Shown here piece after piece: positions 35,859 through 44,900 of a stretch of 64,000 nt of DNA. The notes under the pieces are model-generated. The model did no database searches and was not told where the DNA came from. It saw only the letters and a list, made by a program, of their open reading frames with translations. Numbering within the stretch: position 1 is the first letter of the stretch; each line of letters starts with the position of its first letter. Position numbers and translations under genes: made by a program. Source of the DNA: Lasioglossum baleicum (lineage: Eukaryota > Arthropoda > Insecta > Hymenoptera > Halictidae); the NCBI RefSeq assembly GCF_051020765.1, contig NC_134937.1, forward strand, positions 14,004,947 to 14,068,946, read 5' to 3'.

Positions 35859-36510
35859 ATGGAGATGAAACCGACAGCACCGTATACAGCCCCACCGGCA
35901 TATAGTTCGACTATGCCCTATCCTGGGCCACAGCCACCGTCTTATGGTTATCCGCATCCTGCAACATCATCGGGCATACCAAATCATCTAGTTGTGCCTC
36001 CAACTACACTGATCGGTTCTGGCGAAGTTCACACAGTGGTATCTAATCACGAGCCTTCCTCAATGGTCGTGACTCATACGTACCAGCACCCGCACCCGAA
36101 GCTACGTGAGTCGCCATTTTGATAGTTTGATACTTTTTCGTATGTTGGATAATATCGCAGTTAGATTTTGCGGAAGCGTCAAAATGTGGTCAAGTCATGA
36201 AAATAATCTACTTAATGGACTGATCATGCTATCTTTCTATCTCGAGATAAATAATGACTATACAGTTGATAATCCGAAACATTAAAAATTAAATTTTGCA
36301 AACAGTTAAGGTGTATGTTTAATCGACATTTAAGTGTTCATTAATACCTGTCTTTCAGACTTTTGGTTCTCGGTAGGCTTCGGTCTACTTTTTGTTATTG
36401 CTGTAATTGTCATGCTGGTGCACTTCATAGGGATTTCGTCAAAGATGGGCACGCTGAGGACTCCAGAAACTCATACTTTCTTCCCGAAGATGGATTTTCC
36501 GTCATGGTAA
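35859..36510 (+). CDS. PPxY single-pass membrane protein, tandem copy 4
   Basis: Exons 35859-36105 and 36359-36507 plus TAA (36508-36510) give 132 residues. The head keeps both PPAY (12-15) and PPSY (26-29). The donor is GTGAGT, the acceptor TCTTTCAG, phase 1. The membrane exon has diverged strongly from copy 1: the Cys-Cys pair is replaced by Phe-Trp, the helix (about 86-104) has different residues, and the tail is rich in Lys, Thr, Phe and Pro. The stop is at the same position as in copy 1, which supports selection on length. A 52-bp hairpin lies upstream and a MITE begins 92 bp after the stop. It looks intact. Confidence 0.65.
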
Positions 36511-36602
36511 CTACGGATGCTGGCGGGGACACTGGACGCTATGGTGGGAACGGTGTTGCCTCAATTGAGGCAAACATGCCAAAACCACTCGGTTTGGTGA
36601 TA

Positions 36603-36975
36603 CACTAACGAGCGTAACTGATTCAACACACTTTAAATCAGAATAACTTTTTTATGAATGGACCAAACAACTTCAATTCCTCTGTAAAGCTAGAAGAATT
36701 AGTTTAGTAAATAACGTCTAAAAAATATTTTGAAAAAATGCATTTGCTTGCGAAAAAGAATAGTAAAAACCAATTTTTACAATCAATCAATTTTTAATAT
36801 AAATTTTTACAATTTTTTTTCGCAATTCCGACCAAATGCATTTTCCGAAATATTTTTTAGACGTCATTTACTAAAGTAATTCTTCTAGCTTTACAGAGAA
36901 ATTGAAATTGTTTGGTCCATTCATAAAAAAGTTATTCTGATTTAATGTGTGTTGGATCAGTTATGCTCGTTAGTG
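36603..36975. mobile_element. 373-bp MITE (TA target) after copy 4
   Basis: Termini CACTAACGAGCGTAACTGAT and its near complement (ATCAGTTATGCTCGTTAGTG) flank an AT-rich centre. Arms are about 160 bp. TA flanks both sides (36601-36602 and 36976-36977). It interrupts the shared 3' region of the unit, which resumes with ACTTGTAAGCGATAAAGG. Confidence 0.85.
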
Positions 36976-37846
36976 TAACTTGTAAGCGATAAAGGTGAAA
37001 TATGTCGGAGTGTACCTGAAAAATGTATTGATTATTCTTATATGTATATATTGATTGTATTCCATGTCTTCGCACACATATACTTTGATATATAATATAC
37101 AACTTGTAAATACTAATTGTAATTTAATACTGCCGTTTATAAGTAATCCAATTATTTGATATATAATATACAACTTGCCAATAATAATTGTAATTTAATG
37201 CTGCTGTTTCTAAGTAAACCAATTATATGAGTAAACACGTGCATAATTTTATTCGAACTACAGGTTACTTTAGCTTCGGATATTTTAGATTTGTTCAGCG
37301 AACGTAAAATAAATAATTGACGGGCCCACTGAATCGGTAAAACCGTGTAACCGAATCAACCGTTCTCGATAATATACCGGGTGATCGGTAAACTGGTGGC
37401 AGAGCCGAGAAGGGGATGATTTTACACAGAAAACCAAGTCGCAAGTGAAAATAATTTCTATCAGGATCGATTGCATCGAACCCAGCATTGACTACTATGG
37501 CAGTGAGCGCGTTGACTCTGTCTATTAACAGAAAAATTCGTCGAAACCAGAAGTGTCATCAGTTCCAAAAAAAGTAGCAGGAATCGAAGATAATCCCACT
37601 TATCTCCAGTTTCGTCGGACAGAGAACGATAAGAAGATAATCGACGATCGATTGCCTTGTACGAATCGATAAGGCGCATTTTAAACAACAGCTTCTCTTC
37701 GTTCAATACAAATCGCTTATCGCCCGCAGTTCGCGTTCGACGAGAAGACCAACACGTCGGAATTAATATTTTCTAATCAAATCGTGCTGTGACATTCTGG
37801 GTTTCTCTTGCGAATACAAACGGACCGAGATCATCCGAAGAACATC

Positions 37847-38432
37847 ATGGAGATGAAATCGACAGCACCGTATCCACCCCCACCCCCGCCTCCACCACCA
37901 CCGCCATACAGTCCGACTATGCCTTATCCTGAGCCACAGCCTTCGTCTTATAGTTATCCGCATCCTGGAACATTGTGGACACCAAATCATCCAGTTGCGC
38001 CTCCGACTACAGAGATCGGTTTTCGTGACGTTTACGTAGTGGAACCTAATCATGAGCCTGCACCAGTGATCGTGGTTCAAAAGTACAGGAACAAACGTGA
38101 GTCTCTATTTTGAAAGTTTGATATTTTTTCGTACGTTGGATAATATCGCAGTTAGATTTTGCGGAAGCGACAAAATATTGTCACGTCTTGAAAATAATCT
38201 CTTCATTTAACTGATACTGCTATCTTGCTATCCCGAGATAAATGATGACTATATGGTTGATAATGCGAAACATTAGAAAGGAAATTTTGCAAACAGTTAG
38301 GATGTATGTACGTTTAATCGACAGTGAATTAATATCTATGTTTCAGGTTGTTGTTTGTCGTCATTCGTCAGTCTACTCATTATCATAATTTTGATAATCG
38401 TTCTGTTGAAGCTGATCTTACGAATTTGGTGA
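37847..38432 (+). CDS. PPxY single-pass membrane protein, tandem copy 5 (polyproline form)
   Basis: Exons 37847-38096 and 38347-38429 plus TGA (38430-38432) give 111 residues. The head has eleven consecutive prolines ending in PPPY (18-21), while the second motif has changed to PSSY. Start codon context and splice phase match the other copies; the donor is GTGAGT and the acceptor TATGTTTCAG. Exon 2 restores Cys-Cys (85-86), then a very Ile/Leu-rich helix (about 90-104) and a tail of only seven residues ending in Trp. The short tail is not a truncation of the copy 1 reading frame, because the sequence itself differs. An AATAAA signal lies 113 bp after the stop. It looks intact and is the most diverged copy in the head and membrane exon. 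Confidence 0.65.
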
Positions 38433-38544
38433 TAGCTTTTAAGCGATACCGGTAAAATGTGTCTGTGTTAGAGAATTTTCAGTTATTTGACCATGTAATG
38501 AATTATATGTAATACACCCGCTGTTGTGTACTCTGTATCGTGTA

Positions 38545-38550
38545 AATAAA
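38545..38550 (+). terminator. AATAAA polyadenylation signal of copy 5
   Basis: AATAAA occurs 113 bp after the copy 5 stop, immediately before the GC-rich insert. The other copies do not show it at the same place. Confidence 0.5.
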
Positions 38551-38561
38551 GATTGACACCG

Positions 38562-38712
38562 ATCTATCGATCAGTTCGGCGCGCGTCGTCCCCGCACCGC
38601 CCCGACGTCCCCGGGAGCGCCAAGGGTGGATCGAGCAGCTCTGGCCTCGCGGGCGCGGCAGGGGAAACGGACGCGGTGGATCGACGCGCCCAGCTGATCG
38701 ATCAGTTCGTCT
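38562..38712. repeat. GC-rich insert between 10-bp direct repeats
   Basis: ATTGACACCG occurs at 38552-38561 and again at 38713-38722. Between them lies a block of about 150 bp that is very GC- and CpG-rich, in an AT-rich neighbourhood. The inner edges also share GATCAGTTCG. The pattern looks like an insertion with a 10-bp target duplication, but it matches no element I know. Confidence 0.6.
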
Positions 38713-39055
38713 ATTGACACCGCAAAAGACATTCGATTACGTTATATTCTACCTTCTGAAGTTTCGTAACCGTCTCGTCGACCCCCCTCAGTTTTTCTCT
38801 TTATAACATTTTACCTTAGAAGATCGGTAACGTTTTCTTTTGGAAACGCCCGTGTTTCTAAATCAGTCTGACAAATGTATCGATTATTCTTACATATACA
38901 TATTCATTGTATAATATGTAATATATAACTTGTCAGTAATAATTGTAATTTAATGCTGCTGATTATATGTAAACCGATTATATGCAATTACATGCAAACA
39001 CGTGTATAATTTTATTCGAGCTGCGAGAGTTACTTTAGCTTCGATGATTCGCGAA

Positions 39056-40119
39056 TTATGCTAAACAGTAATAAGAAAAAGTGATAATCGATATCCTGGT
39101 ACGTGACTAAACGATGTTAATGACGTTCAATGTGTATCGACTGCGGTAGAAAATAATACATAATCCAACATCCAACAATTTGTTAATTAAACGAGTTTCG
39201 CTCATGGTTGCCTGCTAATCGTTAAAAAAAAAAAGTAATAAACAAGCTTCTCTGTAGAAAAATGAAATTTCTTCAGTGTTTCCGAAATATTGTGCCATGT
39301 CGTACCTCCATGAAATTAAAAAACCAGCACAATTTTTAAAGCAGTTAAAAACCGATAAAATAATACGTATAATGAACAGAGGCCTGCATATTGAAATCAC
39401 GGTGGTACTAACTAGCCTAGTTACAGGTTTAAATCAGTGGTTCGCAGAAGTAGAGAGGAAGGATAATACTCGTGGAAATGCATTTTTAACCGGGTAAAGG
39501 AAAGAATCGAATATTAAACCCGATTCCCAGGCAATTCCCAGGCCGCTAATAAATTTCGCTTCTTTCCTCTCCAGCATCCTTAGCGCCGGGCGATAGCGAC
39601 AAATCCATCGTTCTTACAATGGTGGCAGGTAAAACTATCATTAATCTGGCCTCTCTCGCAGCCCTTCATCCCCCACATTTGTCCTCGATCCACGTTCCGC
39701 AGGGTGCACCGGCGGACATTAATTATCGGAAAAAGGTCGCGCAAAAACGTGAGGTCCCCGTCCATATCGTACGCACCTGGAAACTAAGATCTCGATCTAC
39801 AAAAACCTGCGGGGGACGATTTTTCCGGACTATGCAACCAAGAAATCGTTCCGTTTCTTCTGTGTTCCCCTAATGCTCGGTCACCTGATCCACACCTCAC
39901 GATTTTTCCTTTTAATTATCGTCGGAACACTAAAATGAAATTTTATTTAATTGAAACACTTCGCTTGGTTCGTTGCTTAGCTTCAGTGTTAAATTATTTT
40001 ATTAAATGCACCGTTTGTCAAGGTGACACTTGTTTGTCTAGTGGACTTCCCACAGACTTCGAAAAATTACGAAATAATCGCAAGCAGCTCGAAGCTCCGA
40101 CGTTTCGGGACAATATCGA
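39056..40119. other. intergenic, no gene seen
   Basis: Sequence after the tandem array. Open frames at 39276-39497, 39619-39873 and 39935-40285 have no recognisable domain or splice support. Confidence 0.35.
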
Positions 40120-40830
40120 TCAATTCGAAATTTGGCCGGAAGTTGCCGAGCTATCCGGCAGCCATTTTGAGTGCAGGCGTGACTTCGCGAGTAGAATTCG
40201 CAAGACGAAGGGATCAAGAGCGACAGGGGTAGTAGCGTTACCATTCAGGGTCCCCGAAAACGATTTATCATCGGTAATGGCGTAACGCGTTCTCCGGTAC
40301 GCAGACGGCAGTAGGATCGTCGAAAGTTGCGGCGTCTTTGTTCTGCCCGCGTTGAAAGAGCTTACCTCGTAAGTTTTCCGAGGCGTTCCCCGATGAAAAT
40401 CGATCCTCGCAGACCTCGTCCTCTTCCTCGTCGTCGACGGGAACGGCTGAGCAAAGTGCGGAGGACGTATTGTCGAACGTTCGAGGAATACGGGAGTTGT
40501 CGTTAGTCCCGTGGTAACGTCGTCGAATCGACGGGATCGGGAATAGATATCGGATTCGACGGTCTGAGGAACGAGGCTGCCTCTTATCCAACCGAGGACG
40601 TCTTTCCCTTGCACTTTAGCCGCCGGGGAAAAAACGAATGACGAAGTCGAAATGTGCTTCCTCATTGTCAGCGTTGCGCCAAAGCAGCACTCCCAGGAAA
40701 ATAGTGTTGAAGCATCGTGCTCGGAGAACGGTGAAACTTCTGTTCTTGCTGTCCGTTGTCCTGTGCTAGATTTCTTGCTGTTAACACTAGAACCACCGAA
40801 CCCTGGTCGACACTGATGTGCATGCTTCAT
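40120..40830 (-). CDS. hypothetical 236-codon open frame (doubtful)
   Basis: This is one of the longest uninterrupted frames in the window, starting at an ATG at 40830 and ending at 40120. The conceptual protein is Ser/Thr/Arg-rich with no domain, membrane segment or motif that I recognise. Plus-strand frames overlap its lower part. It lies directly beside the 3' end of a LINE fragment and a TTAACACTAGAACCACCG motif that resembles a transposon end, so it may be part of a mobile element or plain chance. I give it only as a candidate. Confidence 0.18.
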   Translation of the reverse strand: MKHAHQCRPGFGGSSVNSKKSSTGQRTARTEVSPFSEHDASTLFSWECCFGATLTMRKHISTSSFVFSPAAKVQGKDVLGWIRGSLVPQTVESDIYSRSRRFDDVTTGLTTTPVFLERSTIRPPHFAQPFPSTTRKRTRSARIDFHRGTPRKTYEVSSFNAGRTKTPQLSTILLPSAYRRTRYAITDDKSFSGTLNGNATTPVALDPFVLRILLAKSRLHSKWLPDSSATSGQISN

Positions 40831-40854
40831 GGTAACAACAGGATTGAATTTATC

Positions 40855-41940
40855 CGTATTTTTATTATTATTATGATATTCTTATTATTATATACGGACC
40901 GAGGTCCTTTTATACAAATGTTTACAGTTGTTTACAGTAGAACTGATAAAAACAGAAAGAAACATAATAAAACAAAAAAGTCTTAACCTAAAATTTACAT
41001 AAAAAGGGACAAGCGCGAAACTAAACAAATACAGGTACGATATTAACAAATAATCTTGTGTAATTTTCTTTTGAATTCCTGTAACGTGCCATTAAAAAAA
41101 TCAATATTATTATACAGCAGAGTTGTGCTAATTCAATTACATTGTAATTCAATTACTAAGTATTTTAATCAGATGTGTAATTGAAATACAATATATTTAA
41201 AATACAGCTCTCCAAATTATAGCCCAGAACTTTGAAAAAGTGCGATATATTTTTATGTGTTTCTTTCATATATTTGTTTAGTGTCCGTGCGGCGTAGTTT
41301 CTATTGCTTGTCCTCATTCATAATACGTAACGCTATTTTGTGTAATTTAATTACGAAGTATTTTATAATTATACTCCATTGCAATTACGAATTACATGGT
41401 AATTTAATTGAATGAAGATCTGAAGTATAAATTACAATATAACTGAACTACAATGTAATTCAATTACTTTGTAAAATTATAATTCTGGAGTAATTCAATT
41501 GTAATTCTGCACAACTCTGTTATACAGTATGTTTGAGCTAGCAATAATGCGATTTAAAGGATTTATTACTCCATATGTGGATTTGGATTTTATTGCTTGA
41601 AATACTGCTCTCGTTCTCAAAACACGTTCAGGTACGTAGAAATTGATTTGCCTCAGAATTGCGGGACAATCTCTATATCATTATTTACCAAATTAAAAAT
41701 AAAGCTCTGGTCGGATACTATTCTTCGATCAGATAATGTTTCCAGGTTGACTGTGTTTAATATTTTAGAGTAATCATGATCAAAGATGGACATTGGGTTG
41801 TTTGTCTTATAGGAGACAAAGTTGCAGTACATTGCTAGGTTTGTGGTTGTCGATCGCTTATTTTTTATGGAAACTTGAATAAAGAAGTAAAACATTTCTA
41901 TAACTTGAAGAATTGCCGAAGAGAAATTTAAAATCATCTT
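40855..41940 (-). mobile_element. LINE (jockey/CR1-type) 3' fragment, internally deleted, minus strand
   Basis: On the minus strand from 41937 the frame reads NKRSTTTNLAMYCNFVS (a segment before the reverse-transcriptase active site, shared with the plus-strand fragment at 52583), then jumps to a C-terminal region with LETLSDRRIVSDQSF. A one-base frameshift near 41660 leads into RQINFYVP and a STYGVINPLNRI stretch, which is the conserved tail of jockey/CR1-type ORF2 proteins. The frame resumes beyond a hAT MITE (41118-41519) as NIDFFNGTLQEFKRKL and ends in a TAA near 41043. An A/T-rich 3' UTR with TAATAATAATA-type repeats runs to about 40855. The catalytic FADD block is deleted, so the copy is dead. 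Confidence 0.75.
41118..41519. mobile_element. 402-bp hAT MITE with perfect 8-bp target duplication
   Basis: TIRs CAGAGTTGTGC and GCACAACTCTG, flanked by TTATACAG on both sides (41110-41117 and 41520-41527). The interior consists of degenerate, palindromic GTAATTCAATTAC-type repeats. It interrupts the C-terminal coding part of the LINE fragment: removing it with one target copy restores a continuous reading frame across the site, which confirms the boundaries. Confidence 0.95.
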
Positions 41941-44900
41941 TAGTCAGCGCCGAAATAAACGTCGCAGCATCCCCGACTGACGTCATAACAGCTCGTTTAC
42001 GTTCTCAGATTGAGACACATGTCCCGAGAGACTCAGAGGCACTCGTAAACAGCTCGAAGCAGGCGCCGATAAAAATCTAGAGCCTGGCGAACGATTCGAG
42101 TTAGGGGCGAATGAACGATAGCGTTGCGAGTACGTATTTATCCGTCACTGGCATCGCGTAAAAGACCGTCGTAACAGCCCCTTATGTCCCCATGTAATGC
42201 GGATCTCGAGTGGCCGAGGCCGCGTTAAACAATCTCGGAATCGTTGCAGATCAAAACGTAATCCACCTAACTGAAAACTGTAATACATGGACCCGGTGCG
42301 AGCAGCACTAGAAAACTTATAGTAGACAAGTAACGACCGTGTTTCACGTCTTCTCGTTGGAACGTCACAAACACATGGGGACATATCGCCAGCTTTTTAT
42401 TATTGGAACAATAAAATCCTACTAACCGAGTAATAATTTAAGAGTCGGGCCCCTTCGGCGGCCAGGAACGTTGTGCAACATGTTTCCCTCTGTTCTGAAA
42501 AATCGAAGTGTCTTGCAAGGAACCGGTCCTCTCTGAAAATGTTCAACGTTAAAAATATTCGTACCATTACTTCGAGGACTTCGTGTTAAATTGAAAATAA
42601 TGTTTGTATGTGAAAATTAGCTCTTTACCCGAAGGCAAATCTCAGATCCAGTTTTCCAAAAAGTGCTTCACAGGCATGTACCCAAAAGGGTCCGGACAAA
42701 ATCGCGAGAATTCCCGAGGAAAAAGGGGAAGAAAACGCGAAGTGGCGTTTCTCAGGCGTCACTTCCGGTTCGTCAGTTCCGAACACGGGAATCGTCGCGA
42801 TTTTCCCCGTTCCCGATTTTAAGCAGTCGTATCGCGTTATCGTTACCGCGGCGAACGTGTTTCAACGGCCGCGTACCGTCTCTCGCCACTTACGTGCGGG
42901 CCCTTTACATCCCCCTCGGAGTTTTTCGCGCTGGTGTCGGCGCGACGGTAAGGGGTGGGAGGGGGGGTCGAGAATAAACAGTGCCAGGTATCGATCGAGA
43001 AGTGCTCCTTCGACTCGGCGTGTTGTCACAAGGTTGTATCGTCGACGAAGGGAGAGGAAGGTGACGGCAGAGACGGAAGACCAGGGGCGAGGAAAACGGA
43101 AACAGAAAGCGAGAGAAAGAAAGAAAGGAGGAGAGAGGCAGAGAGAGAGAAGAGGACTACGTCGCAGCGACGAGCACGTTTTCCGACGAAACGACCTGCC
43201 CTTTTCCTGCTCGGAACGAGAGGAGAGGAGAGAGCGGCTAACTTTCCTACACTCGTCCAATCCCTTATAGCTTCCGCATCGAACCCGAGCCCGTTTCGAC
43301 GGTATATAAGTTTCGAGGTTTACGTCAGTTCATGCTGGATTACGTCCACCCCCGTACACACCCATGGAACCATAGAAATGCTCACGGTCTTTTTTCGAAC
43401 CCGATACTGGAATTTTCGGAAAAAACGCCGAACGCGAGCTGGATTACGCGTAATTGCGAATTTGATGGCTGAGCTGCGACGATTTCGGAGCGACGCGAGT
43501 GTTAACTGGGCCTTGCAGGTTTTTAGAATGATTGGAAATTGCTTTTGTTCGCATCTAACCCGTTCGGGAATTGGGATTATGGTAGGAACAAGAGGATGCA
43601 GCATGTGAAGATCGTTTTGGGGAGACGTGAGGGTAACTATGGGAATTTGTTTTCAGGCTCCAGATGATCTTGCAGAGAAAAATATTCCAGTGCGTCTTAA
43701 ACTGTGTACTTTTATCGGTAAGTTTCATAAGTTTAATTGGGGAGTTCGTAAAATGATGGCGGCTGTGACGATTTTCAAAGATCCTTTTCCGAACAACAAA
43801 TCGTCGGTAATCAATATCCCGGTAAAAAAAATCCCACGGAATCATCGAGGCCGAGGGGTTATCTATAATACATTCTTGCTCGGTACTTCTGCTTGAGGAA
43901 CTCCATTCTGGGGAATTTAATTGAATTCTGAGCTTTCACGCTTCGGCCGCGCTTTTTATTCGATCCTGCCCGGCCAACGGGGGCATTATCTGTTGTGCAA
44001 TTCATTCGATAATCATCGCACGTCACCGGCAGCGGATTCAAAAGTGAAGAGGAAAGGAAAAACTTTGGTCCGGTCCCAGGGATTCGCCGTTATCAAACGG
44101 AGCTGGGGGGAGAACCGGGGTCGACGGAATAGTTGGCAGCCAGCCCCGGTTTAGGGGATGGAAAAACGACTGCGGGGGAGTAACAATGAATCTCAAGAAG
44201 GAAGAGGTCAGTTTTATTACGCGTATCGGAACCATTTCCGAACCCGGAACAGCTTTATTCGACTGACGCCTGACACCGGCCTTAATCAGCCCGAAATCGA
44301 GTCAATGTTTGCTCCAATTCTGTCCTGCAGTTCTGTAGAACTATTGGAAATTGCTTTAGTCCGGCTGTAACTCGTCCAGGAATCAAGATTATGGTTTGAG
44401 CGCGAGGATATGTGGTGAAGATCGCTTTTTGAGGAATTCTTTTCAGGATCGAGACGAATTTTGGGAAATCTGTGTGCATGGACTACAAGAAACAGAACCC
44501 AAATTGAATGTTATTCCTTCCCTTAATGATTTGAATTGAGGATAAATCATATATCGACACCTTCAATTTCTAAAATTTTTGGACAATTTTCAATTTTGCT
44601 ATAAATGCATAGAGATCCGCAGTCTAGATATAACCATAGTAATTTATAGGAAGCCTTCGAAACTAACCGGAACTCCTGATACAAGTTCCTTCAAAAAATC
44701 GATACTGGGGTCGGAAAGGATATCGAACAAAGCGTGGGAGTAATTCCGAGTTACATAACTCGTTACACCAATACCCGGCCGATCCTTAAGAACGTAAAAT
44801 CCCGGGGTAACGTTTCGCCGTCGACGGGCGACGCTTTCATAACGCGGGCGCGGCCCCACGAGCGAACGATTAATTTCGCGACTAGTTGTTCGCAACTTCG

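Larger units (their letters stand above)
29843..39055 (+). repeat. tandem array of five gene-bearing units
   Basis: A landmark (GTAAAATAAATAATTRACGG) recurs at 29855, 31361, 32850, 35274 and 37314. Spacings are 1506, 1489, 2424 and 2040. The longer spacings are largely explained by insertions: a 398-bp LTR-like element and a 593-bp MITE in unit 3, and a 52-bp hairpin and a 373-bp MITE in unit 4. Each unit has a conserved upstream block, a MEMK-starting coding exon, an intron of 244-256 bp, a membrane exon, and a shared AT-rich 3' region (TAATATATAACTTGTCA and similar). The last unit's 3' region reappears at about 38870-39055 after extra sequence. Units 1 and 2 are the closest pair. Confidence 0.9.

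Noticed and set aside
42955..43608. 217-codon open frame, plus strand
   Set aside because: Its first half is a purine-rich run translating to Arg/Glu/Lys repeats, and other frames on both strands are open as well; composition explains it.
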